Origin: Saprospiraceae bacterium UBA2365
GTDB taxonomy: Bacteria; Bacteroidota; Bacteroidia; Chitinophagales; Saprospiraceae
DNA: 37,990 nt
Assembly (NCBI GenBank): GCA_002344345.1
Contig: DDTL01000127.1
Coordinates: 1-37,990, forward strand
Direction of reading: 5' to 3'
A program made the position numbers and the translations under genes. Shown piece after piece: positions 26,853 to 34,329 of this stretch. The notes below the pieces were generated by a model, which did not search any database, was not told where the DNA came from, and worked only from the letters and a program-made list of their open reading frames with translations. Within the stretch, counting starts at the first letter, position 1. Every line of letters begins with the position of its first letter.

Positions 26853-27319
26853 TATGCTTCTTCCTTTGCTTTGTATGATTCTAATATTTCCTTCAAAGAG
26901 GCTGCAGTTACTTTGGCGTGAAATTCACCATTGATACAAACCACAGGAGCCAGACCACAGGCGCCTATGCAAGCGACCACTTCAATGCTGAACAAACCGT
27001 CCCGGGTGGTGGAACCGGCTTTTGCTTTGAGGTGTTTCTCAATTTCTGAAAGTACCGTTGCGGAACCGAGCACATGGCAGGCAGTTCCCCTGCAAATCTG
27101 CACGTGGTATTTACCTTTAGGTTCAAACCTGAATTGGTTGTAAAAGGTTGCCACCCCAAAAATCTTACTCGTCGGAATGTGTAGTGTCTGACCCGTTTTG
27201 ACGATTGCTGCCTCGGAGAGAAAGCCTTCCGCTTCCTGGATTTCCTGAAGCATGGGGATCAGGGCATCTTTTCCGCTGCTTTTATAGTTTTCGATGATTA
27301 AGTCTAATGAAGAATCCAT
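26852..27319 (-). CDS. hydC: NuoE-like 2Fe-2S subunit HydC
   Basis: 155 aa, normal for the family. An N-terminal helical region (about 1-60, with GVATFYNQF) is followed by a thioredoxin-like 2Fe-2S domain with ligands C76, C81 (CRGTAC) and C117, C121 (CIGAC). HydC passes electrons between HydB and the other Fe-S centres of the trimer. It is the first of the three enzyme genes and is separated from the preceding receiver gene by 102 bp that hold a strong stem-loop. Confidence 0.95.
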   Translation of the reverse strand: MDSSLDLIIENYKSSGKDALIPMLQEIQEAEGFLSEAAIVKTGQTLHIPTSKIFGVATFYNQFRFEPKGKYHVQICRGTACHVLGSATVLSEIEKHLKAKAGSTTRDGLFSIEVVACIGACGLAPVVCINGEFHAKVTAASLKEILESYKAKEEA

Positions 27320-27372
27320 AGATTTTGAAAATTTAAATGAACATGTGCTCTAGTCCGGTGAATTTTTGGAAA

Positions 27373-27411
27373 GCCGGGCAAAGTGTTGCTGATTGGCTTG
27401 TTTTGCCCGGC
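27373..27411 (-). other. GC-rich stem-loop upstream of hydC
   Basis: A perfect 10-bp stem (27373-27382, GCCGGGCAAA, with 27402-27411, TTTGCCCGGC) encloses a 19-nt loop. On the minus strand it follows the stop of the 166-aa receiver gene and is followed only by TTTCC, a poor U tract. It could be an attenuator, a weak terminator or a 5' stabiliser of the hydCBA message. The T7 run lies before the stem on this strand, so a terminator for the opposite strand is not indicated either. Confidence 0.55.
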
Positions 27412-27421
27412 AAAAAAACAC

Positions 27422-27922
27422 TTAATGTTGTTCTGCGATCCGTTTGATCTCTGGTATCACTTTTTTGGCTTCAACGGGTTTTTTAATGAATCCGTCTACG
27501 TGGAAAAACACAGAATTGCCATCTTCAGCGAGGTAATCTACGCCTGCTTTCCCGGTATTGATGTCTCTGATGAGAATCACATGCAGATCTTTGAATCCCG
27601 GAGATTTTCTGAATTCTCTTGCCATTGCCTGAACGTCGGGTTTGGTGGTAGTCAGTACATCGATCGATGTTTGCATCAGTATTCCGGTTTTGGAAAGTTC
27701 TTTGTCACTGATAATTTCCTGAGCCAGTTCAAAACCTTCATAAATTGTGGACATCATGACATCCAATATAGCCACCGCAGGTTTGATCTCCCTGATCAGT
27801 TCGATACCGGCTTTTTTATCATTAGCGTAATGTACTTCGTAACCTTCTCTTTTGAGGATGGCTTGAATGACGGTGATCACGTCCATATCATCATCTACGA
27901 TTACAATTTTTTGTGCTTCCAT
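27422..27922 (-). CDS. Stand-alone receiver-like protein with an inserted segment (166 aa)
   Basis: The receiver residues are D10/D11, phospho-acceptor D54 (AILDVMMS), T85 (ILMQTSID) and K148-P149 (FIKKPVEAKK). The distance from T85 to K148 is 63 residues, about 35 more than in ordinary receivers, because of an insertion around 88-140 (TKPDVQAMAREFRKSPGF and HVILIRDINTGKAGVDYL). This insertion lies near the alpha4-beta5-alpha5 face used for partner contacts, so it probably sets specificity. There is no output domain. The gene lies between the first receiver (11-bp gap) and hydC. Confidence 0.85.
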   Translation of the reverse strand: MEAQKIVIVDDDMDVITVIQAILKREGYEVHYANDKKAGIELIREIKPAVAILDVMMSTIYEGFELAQEIISDKELSKTGILMQTSIDVLTTTKPDVQAMAREFRKSPGFKDLHVILIRDINTGKAGVDYLAEDGNSVFFHVDGFIKKPVEAKKVIPEIKRIAEQH

Positions 27923-27933
27923 TTTTTTTTGTT

Positions 27934-28329
27934 TTATATGTGTGATAAATATTTTCTTTGAGCAAATTTCCCGGAGCTGTTCATGATATCAGAGAGGGCA
28001 TCATAATTGTTGTTCATTTTTGACAGGTATTCGTCTGCTCCGGCTTCCAGCATCAGGTTCCTGTAATGTTCATTTTCATAAGATGAAAATGCGATAATGG
28101 TCAGATCCGGATAAATCGCCCTGGCTTTCTTAGTGGCTTCAATCCCATCCATGATGGGCATTTTTAAGTCGATAAAAACCAGGTCGAAATCTTTCCTCAA
28201 TAACATTTTCAAAAATTCCTGGCCGTTGGATGCTTCTTCAATGTAGTCAGCATTGCCAATATTTTCCAGAATGGTTCTCAACCCTTTTCTGAAACTTGAT
28301 TCGTTATCGACAATGATGATCCTTTTCAT
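27934..28329 (-). CDS. Stand-alone NarL-type receiver without DNA-binding domain (131 aa)
   Basis: First gene of the hydrogenase operon. The receiver has D8 then N9/E10 instead of the usual second Asp, phospho-acceptor D54 (VFIDLKMPIMDG), S82 and K104 (EYLSKMN). It resembles the receiver of the NarL-family regulator at 33688-34326 (shared FRKGLR, MPxMDGIxATKK, AGADxxL) but stops where the linker to the HTH would start. The track start would be a TTG at 28359 lying inside the candidate -7 element; I take the ATG at 28329 (MKRIIIVDN), which begins at the first beta strand. It may be a truncated NarL descendant reused as a relay or phosphate sink. Confidence 0.82.
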   Translation of the reverse strand: MKRIIIVDNESSFRKGLRTILENIGNADYIEEASNGQEFLKMLLRKDFDLVFIDLKMPIMDGIEATKKARAIYPDLTIIAFSSYENEHYRNLMLEAGADEYLSKMNNNYDALSDIMNSSGKFAQRKYLSHI

Positions 28330-28356
28330 GAGCGTTTTTATGTTTTTTTGATGGTA

Positions 28357-28364
28357 CAAAGTTA
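28357..28364 (-). promoter_or_regulatory. Candidate -7 element of the hydrogenase operon
   Basis: TAACTTTG on the minus strand fits TAnnTTTG and lies 28 nt before the preferred start codon at 28329. I find no TTTG at the usual -33 distance, so the match is half only. A promoter with a weak -33 box would fit control by an activator. Confidence 0.4.
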
Positions 28365-28640
28365 CTTCCGTCAGCTACCTCGCACATGCGTAATTCCCCC
28401 GTAATCCAATCAGGTAAAAATACCTGACTCAGACATCAGACATTTGAATATCAATGCATTACAAAAGATAAAAACATATACGCAATATTAAAAAAAACTC
28501 AAAAGGATCATAATCCATTCATTTTCAGCAAGCAAAAAAACAAGGAATTGAAAAATAATTTCTTGACAGGTGTTTTTACGGGTGATGATCATACAAAACT
28601 TCTTCTTAACACATCATAATATCACAGCCACATTCTAAAC

Positions 28641-28835
28641 TTGAGTCTACTCCAAAAAGTCCAATTTGTTGATTTTCAATCGTTTTTTTACCCCAACCTA
28701 CTGACTTCATTGATCAGCACAAGACTAAAGAGAAACGATTAAAAATCAACAAATTATAAGTCCCCTTTCAGGCATGTTCTAACTGAAACCGTCAGTGGGG
28801 ATTTAAGGGGCAAAGACTTTTTGGAGTAGACTCAA
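28641..28835. repeat. Inverted-repeat element, family H full copy
   Basis: Outer arms of 21 bp, 28641-28661 and 28815-28835, are perfect inverted repeats. Inner arms 28663-28685 and 28733-28755 are complementary at 22 of 23 positions. A GC-richer core (28760-28812) lies between the inner right and outer right arms. The 195-bp unit has no coding potential. Partial copies lie at 3345-3410, 3426-3456 and 6702-6746, so it is a MITE-like or REP-like family rather than a local hairpin. Confidence 0.75.
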
Positions 28836-28959
28836 ACTTTCATATTTAAATACCTCACATCATCTGAGGTTAACAGCCCATATAATTGTAATTGATATTT
28901 TACAGAATAAAATATTCAACAATTGAAGTATAATCAAGCAATCATAACTCAATATTTAT

Positions 28960-28967
28960 TATCTTTG
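28960..28967 (+). promoter_or_regulatory. Candidate -7 element of the giant T9SS protein gene
   Basis: TATCTTTG on the plus strand fits TAnnTTTG, about 95 bp before the start codon at 29061. No good -33 TTTG is seen at 19-21 nt upstream, so this is tentative. Confidence 0.3.
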
Positions 28968-29060
28968 AATTCTCTATAAATCCTTTCAGACAATATTTAT
29001 TTTTATAAATATGGATTGCTATTTAATAAGAAAAATTCCCTTTCATAAATTATCAAACTT

Positions 29061-32000
29061 ATGCAATCATCTTACTTCAAAAAAACAATGAAAAAAGCAT
29101 GGATAGTCCTTTGTTTTTCTTTATTAATAGTTACTCTGAGTGCACAGGAATATGCCAATCAAAACTGGAGAATAGTTTCAGATTTTGAAAATGTAGGATC
29201 TGCAAATAAGATAAGTTTTGACTTTGATTCAGATGGAGTGAAAGAATTGCTTTATTCATCTTCATCGTCCAGTCTTTCAAATTTCAAAATACTGGATTTT
29301 CAAGGTGATCAATACACTGAACACTATACATCCCGGGTATTTCAAGGAAAAATCACCTGGATGGAAATTTATGACCTGAATTCTGATGATCAAAATCTTT
29401 TATACTTCGCAAAAAATAATTCTATACAAGTATTTGATTTTCGATTAAATGAAATTATAGATTCTATTACTATGCCTGTCCCGGTTGAAAAGTTTTATAT
29501 TTTTACTGAAACCGGAGACAGCATTCAAAAAATACTTTTCAAAAGTGGAGGGAATATACTGATAACTGATCTGGAAGGAAATATACTGGTTCAAAGAGCT
29601 TTTGGGTATATAACTGATTTTGATATTGCAAACGTTTATGGTGATGACACCAAACAATTGGTAATTAATGGATCGAATGGTCATGTTGTCAAGCTTAATG
29701 ACCTGACAACCCAATGGCTTTATTATGGCGGGTTTGGTCTTAATCTGAAAGTTTTCGATATTTACCATACAGGTCAATCGATGATTTTAGGAGCTGTTGG
29801 TTCAACTCTTGTTTGTTATGATGCAAATTTAAAATCTCCGGTTTGGCAAAAAGAGATGGGAAATTTGAGAACATTTGATATTATTGATATAAACAATGAC
29901 CATGATTTTGAATTGCTGTGGGCAGATTATGATTTGATCAAAATTTATAATATCAAGGCTTTTCATCTGGATGGTCAATATAGTTTTTCCACTCCTGTGG
30001 ATCAAAAAATAATATATGATGACCTGGATGGGGACAATTATTATGAATTGGCATATACCAGTTCTATCAATAATAACGGTTTTCAAATATTAGTAGCTGA
30101 TTTACATGCAAATACGGTAGAGTGGATCAGTACAAGACCAACTAATGGATTTTTATTGGATGTATTCGGAACAGATAATGGAGATTCAAAAAAAATGTTC
30201 ATCGGGTCAAGAAACCAGAATAATTGGAATCCTGGCGGAGGTTATTTATACGATGGAAAATCAAAAGAAAGAATATCTGGATTTATCCAAACAGGCAAGC
30301 AGGAAAGTCTAAATTATGTGAAAATGTGTACACATAATAATGTAATTTATATGTTATCTGTTGTTTCAAATGGTTTTATTTTAAAAAACTTCGGGACAAA
30401 CGAGATTATTGCTGATTATAGTGTTCCTATCTATCCATTTAAGGCTGATTTCCTCCATACCGGATTAGATGAAAAACTAAAGCTTTTTGTGAGTTCACCA
30501 AATTCAGGAACCATCATATTTGAGTTAAATAATGAAAATGAACTTATTGAATCCTGGAGTTTATTTTCTTCCTTTCAGGAATTATATGATATAAATACAG
30601 GCAATATGGATGGAGATCCAAATCCCGAAATTGCTGTTTTAACTCCGGGTATAATTTCTGTATACGACTCAAAAACCAGGTTATTGGATTATCAGGTACC
30701 GGTATCATTGGCAGCCAGGGTATTCGCTTTTGCCGATATTGATTTTGATGGAGTGTTTGAATTTGTATATGGTCAGGATAATTATAATTTATGCATTATT
30801 GATCAGGAAACCTTAGAAGTAACCTACATTCCTACAGCAGAAAATTCAATTAAAGCTATCAATATTTCAAATTTGGACAGCGACAGAAATAAAGAAATTG
30901 TTATGCTGTCACAATCTAAAGTTTATATCTATAATGATAACGGATCCTTATTATTTACTTCAGATATTATAAATAATAGTTATGAATTCTATTATAGAGA
31001 ATCCCTTTATGCAGGAGATATCGATGATGATCATCATATCGAAATCATTGCAGCAACCAGGTTGGGTGTATTCGAATTTGAAATCAATGATATAATCTAT
31101 GATGAGATACAACCCTTTGTAAAAAAAATAACTCCATCCAATGGTAAAAACTTAGTGCCTACAGATGTAACATTTGAAGTCATATTTTCGGAAACCATTC
31201 AAACAGATAGTCTTGAGTTAAAAATTCAAATTAAAGATAAAATTCAAAATAATTATAGTTTTGAAACATTTTACAATGCTGAAAATAATTCACTCAAAAT
31301 AAAACCTTTCCAGTTATTACCTGGTGGTGATTCCATTACAATTACATTATTTAATACCATTGCAGATCTGAATTCAAACCATCTGGACGGAAATCTCAAT
31401 GGACTTCAGGATGGGATTTTAGATAATTTTTCCTGGACAGTTCACCTTGGTGAAGGACAGGATACTTTAGGCCCTGAGATAAAGTTGATCAGGAAAATAC
31501 CCTGGGTTTTCAAGGGAATGACATTTGATTTTAGTGTTTACTGTTCAGATAGCTCAGAAATTGCTGTATCGGGTATTGAGTATTTTGAATATCACATCAA
31601 CGAATTTTCAGGCTATGGAAATGGAATTAGTGATTTACCTGATGATTTGTTTTTTGGAGATATAATGGAAACTTTTTCTGCCAAAGCATCTACTAACGGA
31701 TTAGAACCTGGAACTCACTATATTTTCCTGGCTGGCAGAGATATCAACGGAAACTGGAGTCAGATTTCAGCCATTGAGTTTGACATCATCAATGAAGATT
31801 CAACTAATTGGTCAAAGCATGGCTTTGATGATTATAACCGTGGAGTTAACCCTTATTCAGAGCTCGATCTACCTGTCATATTAAAGCATTCGTTCAGTCA
31901 TAATACGATTAATTATTATCAAATTGAAAATAGTATTTTAATTCAAAATTATTTAATTTATGTTCTATCTGCACCAACTTACCACGGTTATCAACAATTT

Positions 32001-33641
32001 TTATATTGCAGAGATATAAATAACGGAAATATTCTCTGGAAGCATACTTTTGAGTCTCAATACTCTATTTCTCCTGTAACTTATTCAAATGGGTACTTAT
32101 ACTTGTATCATAGTTTATATGAGGAAAGCAAATTATATTGTTTGGATCTGCATTCAGGTGAAGAAGTTTGGTCACAAAACTTTGAATCAACAAATAGTTT
32201 TTCTGTTGGCCCATATGTTTACAAAAATATGGTATATGCGCATATAGGAATCATCAACACCGAAATCAGAGCCTTTGATGCCTTTTCCGGCAAAAAGGAA
32301 TGGAAAAAGGAATTCTTTAGTGATCCCTGTGATATGTTGATACCGGTTTTCTATAATGATACCATGTATGTTTATCACAAAAAATTGAAAGCTATAAACC
32401 CAAAGACCGGGGATGTTTATTATACAATAAATGAAAATACAATTCCTTATAACAATAAAGGTTATGTGATTAACTCAAGTCCCGTGATCGATCCCGAAAG
32501 GAAAATTATAATTTTGACAACGAATACTCACATTCATGTCTTTTCCCTTATATCGAAAAAAATAATTCTGACCATTACAGCAAAAGCAAGTGATTATTTT
32601 ATTTCTAATCCTTCATTGTGGGAAGATAAATTGTATGTAATCTCCAATCAGTATGTTATGGAATATAATCTAAACACAGGGGAACAAATATGGAAGCACA
32701 AAGTATCAGAATCTTTTTGGTACAACAACCCTCCTGTTGTAACAGAGAAAGTCCTGGCTTGCGGGAACAAAAATAATTCATATATATTTAACAGATCTAC
32801 TAAAGTTTTGACAAACACAATATCTGGTGGCAATTTCATAGCCGGGAAGAACACACTGATTCTTTCAACTTATGAAGATATGCTAAAAGTGTATTTATAT
32901 GATAGCTTAGCCATTCCTCTTTCAGGACAACTGTTTATCAATCATGGAATTGATTGCAAAGGATACTATACCGGACAGCTTGAGATACAAGTTACAGGTG
33001 GTCAAAAACCTTATTCTTATAAATGGAACATTTCTGAAACTCAGAATTCTCCGACAGTTAATAATCTCCCTTCAGGTTATTACAATGTAACTGTTACAGA
33101 TAATAAAAATTCCACCTTGACAAAAAGTATTTATCTGCCAGAACCTACTGAGCTTATTTTAAGCTCTCAGCAAATTCCGGCAAACGTAAATACAAATAAC
33201 GGATCTGCGATTGTTGTTGCAGGAGGCGGCACACCTCCTTATACTTATTTTTGGGATTATTCGAGTGAAATTAAAAGTAATATGCTTTCCAATGTTCCTG
33301 CCGGCAATTATGGTGTAAAAGTTGTTGATAAAAATGGATGCGAAAAGTATATAATCATCACAGTTGAATTAAAAGTTAACTCCGAAGAGTTGAACCTTCA
33401 TAATTTTATTCAAATTTATCCAACCATAACATCAGATGAACTTAAAGTTTTGTCGGACCATACCATACAAAAACTAACAGTTAATATCAGGAATAGTTTT
33501 GGTCAATTAATTGAATTACATAATTTTATGTTTTTTAATCAACATTCATTTTCTCTGAGAAATTATCCTGAGGGTGTATACTATATACTGGTAAGCGATG
33601 GTAAAAGTAATATCACCAAAAAAATAGTCCTATATCGATAA
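29061..33641 (+). CDS. Giant secreted T9SS protein with FG-GAP/VCBS-like, Ig-like, PQQ-like and SprB repeats
   Basis: 1526 aa. An N-terminal signal peptide ends in TLSAQ; a second Met ten residues in (29088) gives a more typical signal peptide and may be the true start. Residues about 50-670 hold repeated calcium-loop-like motifs of FG-GAP/VCBS type (DFDSDGVKEL, DLDGDNYYEL, NMDGDPNPEI, DIDFDGVFEF, NLDSDRNKEI, DIDDDHHIEI). About 683-785 is an SbsA/Big_5 Ig-like domain. About 947-1280 carries PQQ-like propeller blades (GNILWKHTF, GEEVWSQNF, GKKEWKKEF, GEQIWKHKV). About 1290-1437 has two SprB-type repeats (GGQKPYSYKW, GGGTPPYTYFW). The last 80 residues are a T9SS sorting domain (IYPTITSDELKVLS, terminal KIVLYR). 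The gene is visibly richer in A and T than its neighbours. Probably a surface or released protein of adhesive or binding role; no enzyme motif is seen. Confidence 0.88.
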   Translation: MQSSYFKKTMKKAWIVLCFSLLIVTLSAQEYANQNWRIVSDFENVGSANKISFDFDSDGVKELLYSSSSSSLSNFKILDFQGDQYTEHYTSRVFQGKITWMEIYDLNSDDQNLLYFAKNNSIQVFDFRLNEIIDSITMPVPVEKFYIFTETGDSIQKILFKSGGNILITDLEGNILVQRAFGYITDFDIANVYGDDTKQLVINGSNGHVVKLNDLTTQWLYYGGFGLNLKVFDIYHTGQSMILGAVGSTLVCYDANLKSPVWQKEMGNLRTFDIIDINNDHDFELLWADYDLIKIYNIKAFHLDGQYSFSTPVDQKIIYDDLDGDNYYELAYTSSINNNGFQILVADLHANTVEWISTRPTNGFLLDVFGTDNGDSKKMFIGSRNQNNWNPGGGYLYDGKSKERISGFIQTGKQESLNYVKMCTHNNVIYMLSVVSNGFILKNFGTNEIIADYSVPIYPFKADFLHTGLDEKLKLFVSSPNSGTIIFELNNENELIESWSLFSSFQELYDINTGNMDGDPNPEIAVLTPGIISVYDSKTRLLDYQVPVSLAARVFAFADIDFDGVFEFVYGQDNYNLCIIDQETLEVTYIPTAENSIKAINISNLDSDRNKEIVMLSQSKVYIYNDNGSLLFTSDIINNSYEFYYRESLYAGDIDDDHHIEIIAATRLGVFEFEINDIIYDEIQPFVKKITPSNGKNLVPTDVTFEVIFSETIQTDSLELKIQIKDKIQNNYSFETFYNAENNSLKIKPFQLLPGGDSITITLFNTIADLNSNHLDGNLNGLQDGILDNFSWTVHLGEGQDTLGPEIKLIRKIPWVFKGMTFDFSVYCSDSSEIAVSGIEYFEYHINEFSGYGNGISDLPDDLFFGDIMETFSAKASTNGLEPGTHYIFLAGRDINGNWSQISAIEFDIINEDSTNWSKHGFDDYNRGVNPYSELDLPVILKHSFSHNTINYYQIENSILIQNYLIYVLSAPTYHGYQQFLYCRDINNGNILWKHTFESQYSISPVTYSNGYLYLYHSLYEESKLYCLDLHSGEEVWSQNFESTNSFSVGPYVYKNMVYAHIGIINTEIRAFDAFSGKKEWKKEFFSDPCDMLIPVFYNDTMYVYHKKLKAINPKTGDVYYTINENTIPYNNKGYVINSSPVIDPERKIIILTTNTHIHVFSLISKKIILTITAKASDYFISNPSLWEDKLYVISNQYVMEYNLNTGEQIWKHKVSESFWYNNPPVVTEKVLACGNKNNSYIFNRSTKVLTNTISGGNFIAGKNTLILSTYEDMLKVYLYDSLAIPLSGQLFINHGIDCKGYYTGQLEIQVTGGQKPYSYKWNISETQNSPTVNNLPSGYYNVTVTDNKNSTLTKSIYLPEPTELILSSQQIPANVNTNNGSAIVVAGGGTPPYTYFWDYSSEIKSNMLSNVPAGNYGVKVVDKNGCEKYIIITVELKVNSEELNLHNFIQIYPTITSDELKVLSDHTIQKLTVNIRNSFGQLIELHNFMFFNQHSFSLRNYPEGVYYILVSDGKSNITKKIVLYR

Positions 33642-33687
33642 CCATAATTTGAGCATGAAATTAATTGCAAAACAATCATTCATTAGC

Positions 33688-34326
33688 TCACGCCTTGATC
33701 AAGCCGTTCTTGATCGCAAACATGACGAGGTGCGGTGAGTTTTTTGCACCTGTTTTTTCCAGAAGATTGGAGCGATGGCCGTCCACGGTACGCACACTGA
33801 CGCCCAGAAACTTAGCGATCTCGGCATTGGACATGCCTTTACAGATCAGCTCCAGCACTTCCTGTTCGCGGTCGGTGAGTTCCACATCGAACATTCTCCG
33901 CGCCGGTCTTTGTGTACGGTTGACTTTATTGATGAACTCTTCTGAAAAGTAACTTTCTCCGCTCATCACGGTCATGATGGCGGTTTCCAACTCATCCTGG
34001 TTGGTTTTTTTGAGTAAAAACCCGTCAGCACCGGCTTCTATCATCTGGTTGAAATACCCGATCTCTTCAAACATCGTCAATGCGATCACCCTCGTTTTAG
34101 GATACTTTTCCACAATTTTTTTAGTGGCTGTGATCCCGTCCATCACCGGCATCCGGATATCCATCAAGACCAGGTCTATCTCCTGATTCTTTAATATTTC
34201 GAGCAATTCATTTCCGTTCTGGGCTTCTCCCATCACCTTGACCTGATCCAGTTCATTGAGAATGATCCTCAGCCCTTTTCTGAAAATCTCATGATCGTCC
34301 GCGATCGCCAATCGGATTATCTGCAT
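33688..34326 (-). CDS. NarL/LuxR-family response regulator
   Basis: 212 aa. Receiver with D10/D11, phospho-acceptor D56 (LVLMDIRMPVMDG), T84 and K106 (FLLKKTNQ); NarL-type HTH at about 148-208 (LTDREQEVLELICKGMSNAEIA, SVRTVDGHR). Length and domains are normal. The gene begins 3 bp after its kinase, forming an operon, and its end is 46 bp from the convergent giant gene. It is the only response regulator of this half of the window with a DNA-binding domain, so it is a candidate for the final output of the hydrogenase relay; that is inference from proximity alone. Confidence 0.93.
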   Translation of the reverse strand: MQIIRLAIADDHEIFRKGLRIILNELDQVKVMGEAQNGNELLEILKNQEIDLVLMDIRMPVMDGITATKKIVEKYPKTRVIALTMFEEIGYFNQMIEAGADGFLLKKTNQDELETAIMTVMSGESYFSEEFINKVNRTQRPARRMFDVELTDREQEVLELICKGMSNAEIAKFLGVSVRTVDGHRSNLLEKTGAKNSPHLVMFAIKNGLIKA

Positions 34327-34329
34327 AAT

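Larger units (their letters stand above)
28365..29060. other. Intergenic region between the divergent hydrogenase operon and the giant secreted protein
   Basis: Nearly 700 bp with no credible gene. It holds the full copy of hairpin repeat family H (28641-28835) and, at 28960-28967 on plus, a TAnnTTTG match for the downstream gene. The rest is AT-rich, without a feature I can name. Any binding sites for a hydrogenase regulator should be sought at 28365-28640. Confidence 0.5.

Noticed and set aside
28330..28359. TTG start for the first receiver, adding ten residues
   Set aside because: It would put the start inside the candidate -7 promoter element, and the added residues precede the first beta strand of the receiver.
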